Assembly: GCA_036346255.1 (NCBI GenBank)
Contig: CM070633.1
Location: 18,476,001-18,540,000 of the forward strand
From: Ampelocalamus luodianensis
Lineage: Eukaryota > Streptophyta > Magnoliopsida > Poales > Poaceae
Length of the DNA: 64,000 bases
Reading direction: 5' to 3'
Shown here: positions 1 through 13,596 of the stretch, one piece after another
Position numbering within the stretch: the stretch's first letter is position 1
Layout of the letters: each line of letters starts with the position of its first letter
Translations under genes and position numbers: made by a program
Notes under the pieces: generated by a model
Database searches by the model: none
Told to the model about the DNA's origin: nothing
Seen by the model: only the letters and a program-made list of their open reading frames with translations

Positions 1-2132
1 TAAAGGTTCACCAAACCATCTACTAGACCACCACTATCTAGTTGCCAATACACAACCGAAGAGACGTTGCAATATAGTTCGGTTAACCCTTTCTTAGAAG
101 AAGAGGCAAATAAGAAAAGATTTCAGCACAAAGAAAAAAAAATGTTACCACTTACAGTAGTTACAAGCTCACGAGAAACAATCAGATAATGATGTTCTCG
201 GAAAGCAAAAGATAAGATCAAAGTTGAGGGCACACGTCCCACAAGCAGAGAACATCAAACCTCAAACGAGAATAAAACATTGCTTTTGGAAATTCGGGAA
301 AAACTCTTATGGGCAAAAACAAAACTTTACTTCAATCTCAAATACTTCTACTCTACTCGACTTTCATTGGTTACAGCATCACCATGCCAATTCTGACAAA
401 AAGATATTTGAAGACCACAACCCATAAACCACTTAGGAACTAATAAAACTCTCAAAACGTCACTTTGCTCCAAACAAATTCAGCTACCACATCAACATGA
501 GGTCTGAAAGATCACAAACGTGACCTAGAACATATTCACTTAATCAATATCAGGCGAGCGATCCAATTCCTTTATACAGAACATTCAATATTATCATCAT
601 AATCCCTTACTAACAATCACACTAACAATAAAACAGTATACTCTTAGCGAGACTCACTATAGCCTCTTATCCCATCATAAACCTCTCCAAAAGAAACACA
701 AGCCACAAAGTTAGAACAAACCTCTTTTAACCAGATCATGCTATTACATAATAATTTCGCAAAGCACACTATGAGAGACCACTTATTCATTCATCCACTC
801 AACCATAAGTGTTGCTCAACACCCACTTCAATTATCATTGACAATTCTATTTATCACGTATGCAAATAGAGTCCTACTGCTATTTACAGTCACATGTCTA
901 TTTATAAACACAGAGTCAACATTCCACTTTATGCTCAGAGTTTAATTAAAGATTTAATAACATCATCTCCTTTAATCACCGGGTTTCACAAGGTACTACC
1001 TCAACATCTATCTAATCTGATATACATGTTTCAATCTAGCAATTATGTATGATTATCAAGTAGCCAGTTTATGAAAATCTCCGGATTAATATCCTCTAAG
1101 GCATCGTTCAAACACATCCTTAACATAACCATCACTAAAGGGTAGACAAATCCCTTAAGATACTTTACTCCGAATTATCCGATAAATATATCAAATTTTA
1201 CAATCTTAATGATCAGACCAAAGCTTCAATATACCACACCTCTTAATAAGTCTTGGATTCCTAGTAGGAATGGTCATACTGTTTAAACAAGTTCATCTTG
1301 TAACGACTCTATGACGACATCAAGCTTATCAACTTCACTTCCAACAATCTTGGTTAAGACCGATTACGCACCACATTATAAACCCAACTTGATAACTCAT
1401 ACATTATCGATCTATCATTTATGCTTAAAACCTCTCACAAAATACAACAAAACATCTCAAAAGAGTTCTCAAAGAAGAGGCACTAAACTTCAATATTCCA
1501 ACTACTCCAAAAGAAGTGCGTAAAGTCAAAACATACTTCAAAGAAGTTCGTAAAATGATACTTTCCATTATCTAAAATACTAAACAAATAAACGGGTCAA
1601 GTTTGCCAACAAAAAAAGTAGAACTCTCATGACAAGGAACAATATTGCCAATAACAACATTTACAAGTAGCAAGAATAGCTCAAGAGTCAGAAAAGACAA
1701 CATTTGCTCTATAAAACAAATACAAACCAATTGAAATCCATCAACTGCATTGTAACCATTATCCAAAGAAGGTTCATCAACCACATGCGGCTCAACAGTT
1801 GGAAAACAATGTTTGCTTTAAGGATCAAATGAAATCAATGGAAGAGAACAACTCTTTTAAAGATACTCACTATTCTCATACTGCGAACGGTGGTGTAGCC
1901 TGGTAAAGCCCAGGGCTACAACCACGGCCTCAACCTCTCAACATGGGTTATCCCCACACAATATAATCACAATCAATTAATGAGCAATAAAACTCAATTC
2001 ATATCAGCAATCAACACTATGATAAAGCGGAAACGTAAATACAATGCTATGCCCATTCCCATCCTACTGTGCTTACTGTGTCAAAATTAATATTTCATGA
2101 ACCACAGACCTACAGCCCGCTCTGATACCAAC
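1..2132 (-). mobile_element. Element B, 5'-proximal internal region (family 1, non-autonomous)
   Basis: Read on the minus strand this is the internal region next to the PBS of a family-1 LTR retrotransposon; the element continues left of the window. It aligns by eye with 7165-9249 in element A (both carry the phrase ACCACCACTATCTAG near their left ends) and with the reverse complement of 62420-64000. Every open frame is under about 75 codons and none is conserved between copies, so I see no gag or pol. The stretch is AT-rich and would be non-coding leader or filler typical of large non-autonomous LTR derivatives. Assignment to the family is firm; function is unknown. Confidence 0.8.
2115..2130 (-). 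other. Primer-binding site of element B
   Basis: On the minus strand this reads TGGTATCAGAGCGGGC, two bases from the LTR end. TGGTATCAGAGC is the standard plant PBS complementary to the 3' end of initiator Met-tRNA, which primes minus-strand cDNA. It fixes the orientation of B as minus and its 5' LTR as the one to the right. Confidence 0.88.
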
Positions 2133-2752
2133 TGTAACACCCCAACTCAACATTAAGCCTGGAATGCTACTGAAATTAAATTAAACTAAATCTAATTACC
2201 AATTTTCGGCAGAACCTCCTTTGTATAGTCAACTATACCGAGGTTCTAACAATTTATCATAGCAATTAACAATAACTTCATATTCAAGTTCATTCAAGCA
2301 TGAAAGATAGTCTAATAAACATAAACAAAACTTAATATTCTCCTTATTACAATTAATCTGAAACTCAAACCAGCCATGAGTGATTCTCAAGTAGTTTACT
2401 TATTACTGGAATAAAACTAAATGGCAGACGCCTTAAGGATGAGCGGTAGTGAGTGCAACCAAACATCTACTCCCTCCCATGCATGCCGTTCTTGCGAGTC
2501 GTACCTAAAACATATCAAAGCAAGAGTGAGCCTAAAGACTCAGCAAGTATCAACAAGGCTAAAGCAAGTTCACAGTCATAGCATCAATAATCCAAAATAA
2601 ACATTACACTAAACATAGCCTTCATACTTATGTAATGCGACCAATGCAATGCACCTTTTAAACTTTATCTCTTTTCGTATTTTACCAGTAATGCGGGGCA
2701 TACAACCGTCGATTTATACCCTTGCCTGTGCCCTCTGGCACAGGGACCAAGA
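2133..2752 (-). mobile_element. Element B 5' LTR, PBS-side segment
   Basis: Starts (plus strand) TGTAACACCCC next to the PBS and runs to the point where element A inserted. With 18780-20344 it makes an LTR of about 2.19 kb. It holds the predicted acceptor TTTTAG|GTAC (intron side ends at 2505) and three stem-loops of the array: 2676-2695, 2697-2720 and 2724-2743 (CCTGTGCC paired with GGCACAGG). Confidence 0.87.
2748..2752. repeat. Target-site duplication CAAGA of element A (left copy)
   Basis: CAAGA here and at 18775-18779 flank 2753-18774 exactly. A 5-bp duplication is the usual size for Ty3-type integrase. Removing A and one copy rejoins the B LTR inside a spacer of its stem-loop array. 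Confidence 0.9.
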
Positions 2753-3161
2753 TGTAACACCCCAGCCCACGTGAGCCTGGAATGCTACCAACCTATACTA
2801 AACAATTGAAAACTTAAGTCACTTTATTAAAATTTTCGGCAGAACCTTCCCTATATTAGAAGCAAGCCGGAGGTTTCAACATTAATTAATGAATCATATC
2901 TCCAAATCTATTCATCCAAAAATCATCACTATTCAATAGAAGTATGATTAACAACTAGAACAATAACCAAAAGTTTAAGGAGTGCTACTCATCATTATTA
3001 CAAAACCTATTGCCTGAAGTCTAATCATAAACCAGTCTCAAACAGTTTGCTCAATTATTAGTAATCATTCCATAAACTAATCAAACTTAAATGATAGTGG
3101 CAATGTGTGCATCCAGTTCGGATCTACTTTCCCCCCATGCATGACGTTCTTGCAACGGTAC

Positions 3162-3860
3162 CTAAAAGCACAACAAAAACAAGGGTGAGTTCAAGAACTC
3201 AGCAAGTACCATATAAGATCACACCACATTAATAATTGAAACATCAAGTTACGGTGCTACACAATTACTCAAAACTTCATCACATGGGCATGAATGCAGG
3301 CATGCAATGCAACTTTTCACTTTTCACTCTGTTGCGCATTACACCGGTAATGCGGGGCAAGCAACCGTCGCTACGAGCCCATGCCTGTGCTCGCAAGCAC
3401 AGGGACCAATTGCCCTATACTCCGCAAGTATAGGGGACCTCAAGCCCACACCTGCAAGTGTGGGGATCTTTGCCCATCGTTACACGATGGGGATCTCTCA
3501 ACTGCCCACATTCCAGGAATGTGGGGATCTTAATCATGCATCCTTGTGTATGCCCAATGGTGCAAATAAACATTAACATGATTGCACGATGCATGAACAA
3601 TACTAGAACTGTATATGGTGCATACCAAACATATCATAATCTGTCATCATATTTATCCATCATTTCACACCATCTAACACATGTATCAAAACATTCATCA
3701 TCCAGTAGTATTCACAACATATTGCCAATAGCATGTATCAAGCACAATTATCATCATTAACAAGCATGTCACTCTATCAATCAACCAATGCTATCAATAC
3801 CACGTACTAGCAAAACATGGTCAAACCATCCATAGTTACTCTTCTTAAAAAGGTACTTAC
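3162..3860 (-). other. Predicted intron-like segment in the A left LTR
   Basis: On the minus strand the left boundary is GTTGAG|GTAAGTACC and the right is TTTTAG|GTACC behind a T-rich tract, with CTCAC as a possible branch site about 25-35 nt upstream. This copy has a canonical GT donor; the other copies have GCAAGT, a single T/C difference. The segment is 699 bp and encloses the stem-loop array. Splicing is inferred from sequence only. Confidence 0.45.
3335..3525 (-). repeat. Stem-loop array, A left LTR (six hairpins)
   Basis: Consecutive short inverted repeats: 3335-3354 (around ACCGGT), 3384-3403 (CCTGTGCT/AGCACAGG), 3413-3435 (CCCTATACT/AGTATAGGG), 3445-3464 (CCCACAC/GTGTGGG), 3473-3491 (CCCATCGT/ACGATGGG), 3505-3525 (CCCACATTC/GAATGTGGG). 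Spacers resemble GGATC(T) or GGACC. Stems are 7-9 bp, loops 3-6 nt. Every stem differs, so this is not a simple tandem repeat. Confidence 0.9.
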
Positions 3861-5140
3861 CTCAACCGCGTGAGAACGGTGGATGCGAAGTAGGTGCTGC
3901 TTCCGGAACCAGTCCCCCACCTAAGAATACATTTAAAAGCTTCCTAAGACAATGGCAATATACCAAATAAACTATAATAGCAAGCACGAGATAACAAAAG
4001 CTTGAAACGTGACCCCGACTCCACTTTTCCTACATGCTGAATTAACCCTCCTGTAAACAGCCATATTGTAAAATTCGTAACTTTTAGTACAGGGGTCCAA
4101 ATGAGGTGATCTTAGACTTGATTGAAAGTTTATTAAATTCCCCTTCTAAGACTAGTTGGTGGGACTTCCTGATTCGGCCACTAACTTCCCCTAATTTGCC
4201 TCCTAACAGAACATCGATCTCGCGTGAGGTTTTCTGGACAGTGCATAAAAACTACCATAACTTTCAACTCGTTTAACCAAATTTCGCGTTCTTGCCCTTC
4301 CCTGAAAGCTACGACAATTACCCACAACTTTTGTTATTCTGAGATCCCCTAATTTTCCCTTTAAAATCTCTCTCCAATCGGATTACTAAATTCTGTCAGA
4401 ATACCGGCTGATTCACAGAACAGTCCCACAAAACAATTCATAACTTTTGATCCGTATGTCGGAATTAGGTGAACTTGGCGGCCACCGAAAGCTAAGGACG
4501 TAACCCAACTTTCTCTAAGAGGTTGGGTCCCCAGATTCTGCCTCTAACAACGTGAAAACCCTCGTCCAAACTTCTGGACAGATTGCGATCTATCAAATGA
4601 CAGGACTCGATATACCAAACTTCAACCAAAGCAACTTATACAATCCGAACAGCGAAGAATACCCAAAGTTACCCTTGAAGAACCGCAGCAAGAAGAAGAA
4701 TCCTCCCCGCGAAGATGACCTCCTTTCCTCGCCTCTCTTCCTCCTCCTATGGTGGCAAAGGAGCTCCAAGGCGGCAGCGAGGAGAACCACGGGCTGAAGA
4801 TGGCGCAAGGGGAAGAGGGAACCAGGAGGTGGTCGGCCAGGGGTGCTGCGCAAGAGGAGGGGGGCAGAGATGGGGGTGGCGGCAAAGGGTGGAGGGGCAA
4901 GGGAGGCGGCTAGGGTTAGGGAGGGGAGGAAAAGGGGTGTTCCCCCCCTTGGCCGGCCACACATGGGCCACTCTGGGCCAAAGCCCAGGCCCAAGTTGCC
5001 GGAAACTTCCAAAAACCCCCCTCTTTCTCCCGCTAAAACATAATTTCTAATTAATCCTCCGCCGGAACCAACTCCGTAATACTTTTTTTTTCCTTTTTCT
5101 TAACTAGGTTTCTTCCCGAATTCTAATTTGGGGTATTACA

Positions 5141-8100
5141 TTCTACCCCCCTTAACAGGATTCGACCCCGAATCTAAACGCCAAACTTCCTGAGATAAAT
5201 CCGAGATTGGAACTTAGCAACAAGAATACACACCTGATGTGAACAAGTCTAAATATAGCTCGCGCATGCGAGACTCCAGTTCACAAGTGGCCTCTATCTT
5301 GGTTTGCGGCGACAAAACCACCCTGACGTACTGACGCGTTACACCTTACTACTTGTCCCAACCTCTCAAGAGTCACTCTATGGACACGTCTCGAAGGCAC
5401 GGTCTTACCCGTGGATCAACTGTTCTAAGGAAACTTTACCCTCCAGATTTCTCCAATACTCCCTCAACAATAGGTCATACAAAATATTCCATGCTACAAG
5501 CCAGGACTCCAAATGGTCCTAGTGATACGCTATCTCCTACAACTCCGCGACTTCCAGAAACAACCAATGTACCTTGGGCCAACATTCCCTTTGGTACCAA
5601 ACCACAAAACCTGGGCATAACATATAGAACCCTTGCTCTTTGTATCTTTCGATCCCTTCACTTTGAAAATGAGCACCTCCGTTAACCCGAGACGCACAAC
5701 AGAACTTATTTTAAAACAATCTCGTTTAAAAACAGAACTCAGCTGGAAATAAAAGATTCTCATCGCAACATGCATTATCAACTCCTTACCAAAAGAGTTA
5801 AATCCAAAAACCAAAAGATTCAACATGTAATTCTTCCACTTTCCAAGTAAGCAGTTTGCCAATGAACACCACAAAGCCCAAAGCAAAAAATCACTCGTAT
5901 GCCCAATACAACCATTCCCTTTCTTTGTCTTAACCGAAAAGAACCACGCAAACCAGAAAGAAGAAATGACTCCATTTATAATTTGGCTTCATCATAGAGT
6001 CAAGCTCAAATATAAACCAAGAGAATAATTCATCATTCGAAAATACAACCTTTTCTCAAACATTCTTTAAGAACTTAACTTTCTCTTAAACCATGAGACT
6101 CAAATCATCGCATAAACACACCAATTCGTTTCTTGTAATTTGGCCATCTCAAAGCTATGCTCAAGTCAGCACGCAAATCCACGCCTAGATAGAGATACTC
6201 CTCAGATTCATAATAACATACTGCTCAACCTCTCTACTAAAGGAATTACTTTGACAAATAATTCCCAACACACCTAAAAATAGATTTCCTCCGCAATCAC
6301 GTCACCTTCCTCTGTCATGGATAAACCATGTGAAATTCAACACATCCACACTCATTTACTTTACCCAAAGTATTCTATCAAAGATCACACACCATTCAAA
6401 ATTTGCTTCTGTTCATCCACCTCTACACATAATATGGGGTCTCTAGGGTCCTAGCATAACATGCAAAGCCCCAAAATTAACCTCCAAGTCTCCTACCATG
6501 AATTTCTAGTAAGATTGATAGGAAATCCTCAAATTCGTTTACTAAAATTCACCCAGCTCAATCAATAACCTCAGTTATTAATATCATCATTCCTCACTAA
6601 TCAGATACCGCCTAAAGCGATTCATTTCACCAACCTTAGCCCTTCGCTAACCCATATCCATTAAATTCAGCTACACAACCACAATATACCCATTCACAAT
6701 ACTTTAACTGATTGATCAAGATTCAAACATACTCAGTCACTAACATCAATAAATGATTATGTTCTTGACCAAGCTATCTTTAGAGATAATCTAACTCCCA
6801 TAGGGTTAATCACTGAGACCAAGTCATACTTGACAATTACTTAACAATCCCTGCTATCCCATCATTAACACAACTAATAGATTTTTTCTACACTGCTACT
6901 CTCATTAATTTCACCATCAAAATTCTTCTACACAATATTACTAAGTATCCAATTGCGACACTCAATAAACTGATCCAGATTTCCATACTTGCTATTTGTA
7001 ATGTTCGATCAAAAGAACACCAAATCTTGAACTACTTCTGCTATAGGTTCTACTAGTTGCGACAATAAATCTATTAGCTCCAAAGACAAATATTCTTTTT
7101 AACTCAAATCCTCTCCAAGGATTATTCTAATAAATCGATTTATTACTCCAGGCCTCTTAGACAACCTGACACCTAAACGTTCACCAAACCATCTACTAGA
7201 CCACCACTATCTAGATGCCAAATCACAACCGAAGAGACTTTGCAATACAGTTCGGTTAACCCTTTCTTAGAAGAAGAGGCAAAAAGAAATAAATTTCAGC
7301 ACAAAGGAAAATGTTACCCCTCACAGTAGTTACAAGATCAAGAGAAACGATCACATAAAATTGTTCTCGAAAACCAACAGATATGATCAAAGTTGAGGGC
7401 GCACGTCCCACAAGCAGAGAATATCAAACCTCAAACGAGAATAAAACACTGCTTTTAAAATTTGTGAAAACACCTATGGGCAAGAACAAAAGTTTTAGAC
7501 AAACTTCAATAATCTGCAAGTTACGAAACTTTACTTCAATCTCAAATACTTCTACTTCCCTTAACTTTCGTTGGTTACAGCATCACCATGCCAATTCCGA
7601 AAAGAGTATTTGAAGATCACAACACCTAATCCACTTAGGAACTAATAAAACCTCTCAACACGTCACTTCGCTCTAAACAAATTCAGCTATCACATCAACA
7701 TGAGGTCTGAAAGATCATAACCGCGAACTAGAAACATATTCAATTAATCATTATCTGGCGAGCGATCCAGTCCCTTTATACATAACATTCAATATTATCA
7801 ACATAATCCCTTACTGACAATCGCACTAGTAATGTAACAATACGCTCTAAACGAGACTCATCATAGCCTCTTATCCCATCATAAATTTCTCCAAAAGAAA
7901 TACAAGCCACAAGGTTGAAACAAACCTATTTTATCTAGTTCATACTATCAAATAATAATTTCGCAAAGCACACTATCAAAGGCCACTTACTCATTCATCC
8001 ACTCAACCATTAGTGTTACTCACACCCGCTCCAACTATCATTAACAATTGTCAATTGTATGTATCATGTATGCAAAAAAAAAAAAAGGTCCTACTTCTAT

Positions 8101-9249
8101 TTGTAGTCACATAACCATCTATAAACACCAAGTCAACATTTAATAGTCTCATCTCCTGTACAACAGGGTTTCACAACATGCTACCTCCACATTCGTTTAA
8201 TCCAATATACATGTTTCAATCTAGCTATTATGTATGATCATCAAATAACCAGTTTATGAAAATTTCCAAATTTGATATCCTCTAAGGCATCGTTGAAACA
8301 CATTCTTAACATAACCATCACTAATGGGTAGGCTAATCCATTCAGATACATTACTCCGTGTTATCCAATAAATCTACCTGATTCCACAATCCTAACGATT
8401 AGACCAAGTCATCAATGTACCACACCTCTTGATAACTCTATTGATTCCAACTAAATATTGTCATACTCATCGTCACGGCTCATCAAGAACTACTAGGGGC
8501 AACCTCCACTTATTCAACTTCCCTTGATAAGGACCTTAATTACAATCGATCATGCACACACTTCGAACTCAACTTGAAACTCATAACACAACCATTAATC
8601 TTCAACACTCAAAATACCCAAGAGAGATACGTTGAGTCAAAGCCTTCATGAACTAAAGGACTTGCAAAAGGAAACTTTCATTAACCAAAAACATCAAGCG
8701 AATAAATAGATCAAGTTTTCCAATGAGAAAGGTATATCTCCAGCTTAAAGGTCAAACTTGACAATCAACCAAGTTCACCAGCCGCAAGAATAACTCATCG
8801 GTTGGGTGAAACAATGATTGCTTTACAGAACAAATCAAGCCAATGGAAACATATCGACATGAATAAAACTACTAACCGAAGAAAAATTCGTCAAGCCCAA
8901 CTGGACAAGTGTGACCAAATTAAATTCAAGGAAGAGAACAACCCTTCGAACGATAATCTTTATTATCAAACTACGAACGGGGGTGTAGCCTGGTAAAGCC
9001 CAGGGCCACAACACGACCTCAACCTCTCAAAATGGGTTATCCTCACACATAATACTCATATAGTCACTTATTGAGCAGTCATACTCAGATCATATCAGCA
9101 ATCGACAATAAAATAAAGCGGAAACGTAAATGCAATGCTTTGCCCATCCCCATCCTATTGTGCACCAGTGTGTCAAATTTTTAAGTTGATTAGCCATAAA
9201 AAAAAAAAATTCTAGTCACCACGGACCTACAGCCCGCTCTGATACCAAC
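5141..9249 (-). mobile_element. Element A internal region (non-coding)
   Basis: 4109 bp between the two LTR edges. The PPT is at 5141-5155 (minus-strand AAGGGGGGTAGAA) and the PBS at 9232-9247 (TGGTATCAGAGCGGGC on the minus strand). The longest frame is 118 codons (5530-5886) with no recognisable domain, and the homologous stretches in D and M are frameshifted relative to it. No gag, protease, RT or integrase motif is visible, so mobilisation would need proteins from a partner element. Confidence 0.85.
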
Positions 9250-10345
9250 TGTAACACCCCAGCCCACGTGAGCCTGGAATGCTACCAACCTATACTAAAC
9301 AATTGAAAACTTAAGTCACTTTATTAAAATTTTCGGCAGAACCTTCCCTATATTAGAAGCAAGCCGGAGGTTTCAACATTAATTAATGAATCATATCTCC
9401 AAATCTATTCATCCAAAAATCATCACTATTCAATAGAAGTATGATTAACAACTAGAACAATAACCAAAAGTTTAAGGAGTGCTACTCATCATTATTACAA
9501 AACCTATTGCCTGAAGTCTAATCATTAACTTTATACGGGCAAATAAGATCTTAACTTATTGAAAGTTATAAATTCCTTTAAGATAGTAGGATTCATATTG
9601 CCATATTCACTAATTACACCAACGAACATCGATCCAGATTTCAAAACAGTGGCAAAACTCCATACTTTCAAAACGTTTACCAAATTCGCGTACGTTGCTG
9701 AAAGTACGCATTCCAAACCTTCCCATCAGATCCTAAAACTTCTAAAACAATCCAATGGATACCAAATTCATAAATACCAGCGATTACAGAAAGTCCCCGA
9801 AACGATTCAACTTTTGTCCTATGTCGAATTAGGCACCTGGACGCCATGAAACTAGGAACTACGACAGGGTAAAGGAGGTGTCCAACTGCTTAAAGTGAAA
9901 ACCCTCGTAGACTGTGGAGGATGTCTATCAAGACAGGCTCTAACAACCTCAACGAACAGTTCATCGACGAGAATCCCAAATACCTTGAAACCGCAACGTT
10001 GAACAAACTCCCTCTTGCCCTTCCTAAAGCTACGCAATTACCCACTATGGTGCGAGGGACCCAAGTCGCATTTCCAAGGCTTAAATTCAGGGAAACGGCG
10101 ATTCACAGACAGTCCCAAACATAACTTTGGAATCCGATGGGGTTAGGCAAGGGCAGGCTAAGGAGACCAGGTTAAGGAGGGGGCCAGGGTCTCCTCTACA
10201 CCAAAGGCCTCGTGGCCAAACCAGACCCATTCGAAACTTCCAAACGCTCTTCCACACTAAAAACAATTTAAATCCAACCGAAGAACAACAGTTACCCTTT
10301 TTAACCTTTCTAATAGATCCTCCGAATTATTGGTTTCATTCACCT
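9250..10345 (-). mobile_element. Scrambled LTR segment in element A
   Basis: The first 270 bp or so match the start of the A left LTR almost exactly. At about 9522 the match jumps to a point near LTR position 1340 and continues as a distorted version in which familiar phrases appear with many substitutions and gaps. Some phrases (CAGACAGTCCCA near 10105, CTTGCCCTTCCTAAAGCTACG near 10014) appear out of order relative to the intact LTR. The right edge is approximate. Could be a mosaic of copies or a mis-assembled consensus. Confidence 0.6.
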
Positions 10346-13300
10346 CCTCCCTATGCCGAACGAAGCCCAAGCTTCCGAGAAAACCAGATGGACTTAGAAC
10401 AAGATCACCGAGGAACAAGTAATATAGCCGCGATGCGAAGAGGCAAGTGGCTATCTTGGTTGCGGACAAAGGCAGGGCGAGATGGCGTTCACTTAGAGTG
10501 CAACTCTCAGTACTCACAGCCTCAAGGCACATCTTACCCAAGTTACGAACTACAAAACCTCTCTTCTCCCGCTACAATATTTCTAAAATAGTCATCGAAC
10601 CAACATGCCGTAAACTTTTCCATGTCTATGTCCTACCCTCAATCTGGGTTTACATCAACCAATGTACCTTGGGCAACATCCCATGTAAACCAAAAACCGG
10701 AAACATATGAACCTTGCAAAATAATTTCGATCTACATTTGAAAATACACTCGATAACCAGACTCACATAATGACTCTAAAAAATCTCGAAAACACACTCA
10801 TGAATAAAGATCTCATCCACATCTTGTCCAACCCTACCAAAGAGTATCCAGAACCAAAAGATCACTGTAATCTTCTTACAAGTAGTGACAATAACCCACA
10901 AACCCAAAAAAATCACATGGTCCCAATAAACCATTCCTTCATCTGAACCAAAAGACCAGAACGCAAACAAAACTCCATTTATAATTACTCAATAGATCAG
11001 CCAAATTAAACCAAAAATAATTCACATGCAAAATAAGAACCTTCTCAAATTCTTTAGAACTTAACCTTCACTTAAACCATGAGACCCAAATCACGATAAC
11101 ACACCAATTCTTTTGTAATTTGCCACCAAAGCTATCTAAGACACCAAACCACCTAATAAGATTCTCATCAATCAATCAATCCTTCCAAAACTTAATAAAA
11201 GAATTACTTTCAAATAATTCCCACACTAAAAAAGTTTCTACAACACTAGCCTATCAAAGGATAAACCGTAAATCAACACTCCTATTTCTTACCCAAAGAT
11301 CTATCAAAGATCAAACCATTAAAATTTCATCATCCACCTCTAACATAAAGGGCTTAAACACAGATAATTCACAACCCAAAATTAACCTCATTCTACCATA
11401 ATCTTAATTTAGAAATCCTCAAATTCACCATAAACACCCATATCATAACTGCTATTAAATCTATGCTCACTAATCGATACCGCCTAAAGGATATTTCCCA
11501 ACCTTCCCTGATAACCATATCCATTAACTCACTACAAACCAATATTTCAATCAAATCCCAAACACTAAAAGATTCAACATACTCACCCTAACATCAATAA
11601 ATATATGTTCTGACCAAGCATTTAGAACATCTAACTCCATAGGCAAATTGCATCAAATGATACTACAATCATTAAAATCTGCTATCCCATCATAACATAA
11701 CTAATGGTTTGGCCTAGCTATTCATAACTCACATAAAATTCTTCTACACACATTATATATCAAATTGCGAACGAATAAACCTATTCGATTAAAATCTGCT
11801 ATTTGAACTATCAAAACCCAAATTTAACTACTTCATATGCTCAACAGTTCATTTCACAACTTCCTTACCAACATATCATTCATTAACTACACACCAAGAT
11901 TACCCTAAAATCATTTATTATCAGCCTTCAAACATCCACCTAAACTCAATAAACATCTATGCCACCACTATCTAGATGCAAATCACAACCAAAAGGTTAA
12001 TCAAGACCAATAACCTTCAAATATAGGCAAAGAATAAATTTAACAAAGAAAATGTTACCCTCACGATTCAATCAAATCACACATAAAATTGTTCTAAAAT
12101 CAAAGTATATCAAATTGAACTCAAAACCACAGTACATCAAACCTATTAAATAAAACAAAAAACATAAAATTTTGAAAACACTATGGCAAATAAGTTTTAG
12201 ACAAATCAAATCTATTAGCTCCAAAGACAATACTTCATTACAATATCTCTAAGATTATCTATAATCATATACCATGCCATCTAAAATTTGAACACAAACA
12301 CCAATCCACTAGAACACCACAACCTCTAAAGCCACTCTCAAAGAAATTAGCTATCACATACATAAGCCCTTTCAAAAAAGCAAAGAAATAAATTTCAATA
12401 ACATTACGTACCTCCAATTTACAAATAACATAATTTACATAAAATCTCTAACCACAATCATGATCAATTACACCTCAACGAGAATATCAACCTCTATCCC
12501 ATCAAAATTCTCAAAAAAATAAGCACAAGGTCAAAAAACCATATATTAGACATAATAATATTGCAAGCAACTATCAAGCCTACATTCTCCACTCAACCTT
12601 AGTGTTCAACACCCCATCATTAACAATGTATTGAAGTCAACACTAATCAATAGAAAAGCTAATCTTTCAGTCACATAACCATCTAAAAATCAGTATCATA
12701 AATTCATCTGAAAGATCAAAGGTTTCAAACAGAACTCAATTAATTAATCATTATCATGTTCAACTCTTTATTGACATAAATAACATTATCAACAAATTTC
12801 CAAATTTGAATCTAAGCATCGTTGAAACAATTCTTAACATAACCATACCAATGGTAAACTATCCATAGAATAAACACAAGGTTGAAAAAATCTATATTCA
12901 TCATCTACAAATAATAATCAAGACACACAATGCACTACTATTATCCAACTAAACATTGTTACTCACGTCACGCTCATCAAACACATGTCAACTGTTATCA
13001 ATTCCTAATAAAACGTCATTACATCATTTTGCACACATTCAATAATAACTCAAATCAACCATTAATTCAACACTCAAAATCCCAAAGACACGTGAGTCAA
13101 ACTTCATTAACCAAAGACTGCAAAGAAACTTTCATTAACCAAAACATCAATAACAAATAGATAAGTTTTCCAATTTAAACTTAAGCAATTGAAACAAACT
13201 TACAATCAACCATTCACCAATGGATAGTAATCCGTTGGGGAAACATGATTGCTTACCAATAAATCTAGCCATGAAACTATCGATCAGAACAATCTACTAA

Positions 13301-13596
13301 CAACAAACTCTTGATAACCTATTGACAATTACCAAATTAAATTCAATAAACAACCTTCAAGACTAAGTATCAACTATAACTTCCTTGTAAGCCTATTCAC
13401 ACAGACCTCAACTCTCAAAAGGTACACACATAATCTCAATAGTCACTTCAAATACCCATATGAGATTATCAAAGCTCAAATAAAAAGCGAAACGAAATCA
13501 ATGTTACCCAACACCATCCTAATAACAAGTTAAATTTGAAGTGATTCCATAAACAAATAAATTCAACCAGGACTTCACCGCCGATACAATAACCAT
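10346..13596 (-). mobile_element. Second, deletion-ridden internal copy in element A
   Basis: Collinear with 5141-9249 but about 0.8 of the length; differences are mainly losses of 1-6 bases, often collapsing short repeats. Shared landmarks include AACCAATGTACCTTGGG (10656; compare 5563) and CTCCATTTATAATT (10973; compare 5970). The PBS region at about 13560-13596 is unrecognisable. No coding potential. Edges are approximate. Confidence 0.65.

Larger units (their letters stand above)
2753..5140 (-). mobile_element. Element A left LTR (3' LTR in element orientation)
   Basis: 2388 bp, TGTAACACCCC...GGGGTATTACA on the plus strand, so TGTAATACCCC...GGGGTGTTACA in element sense. The sequence at 5141 reads as a reverse-complement polypurine tract, confirming the inner edge. 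Inside, in element order: a GC-rich promoter-proximal part (about 4650-5050), 180-bp modules with boxes at 4439, 4256 and 4076, donor-like site at 3860/3861, stem-loop array 3335-3525, and acceptor-like site at 3162. Near-identical by eye to 17035-18774. Confidence 0.92.

Noticed and set aside
224..427. Small frame in B similar to one at 7383-7613 in A
   Set aside because: The two differ by frameshifts while DNA similarity continues outside the frames, so no sign of protein-level selection.
2115..2130. tRNA gene at the Met-tRNA-like motif
   Set aside because: Only the 3'-end complement is present; no cloverleaf. It is a PBS.
3335..3525. Regularly spaced short palindromes as a CRISPR array
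   Set aside because: Stems differ from one another, there is no constant repeat, and the context is a plant LTR.
4593..5050. Arg/Gly/Pro-rich frames on both strands in the GC-rich LTR part (also 18216-18677 and 36746-37279)
   Set aside because: They overlap in several frames and strands, as expected from GC-rich purine/pyrimidine-biased DNA, and differ in frame between LTR copies.
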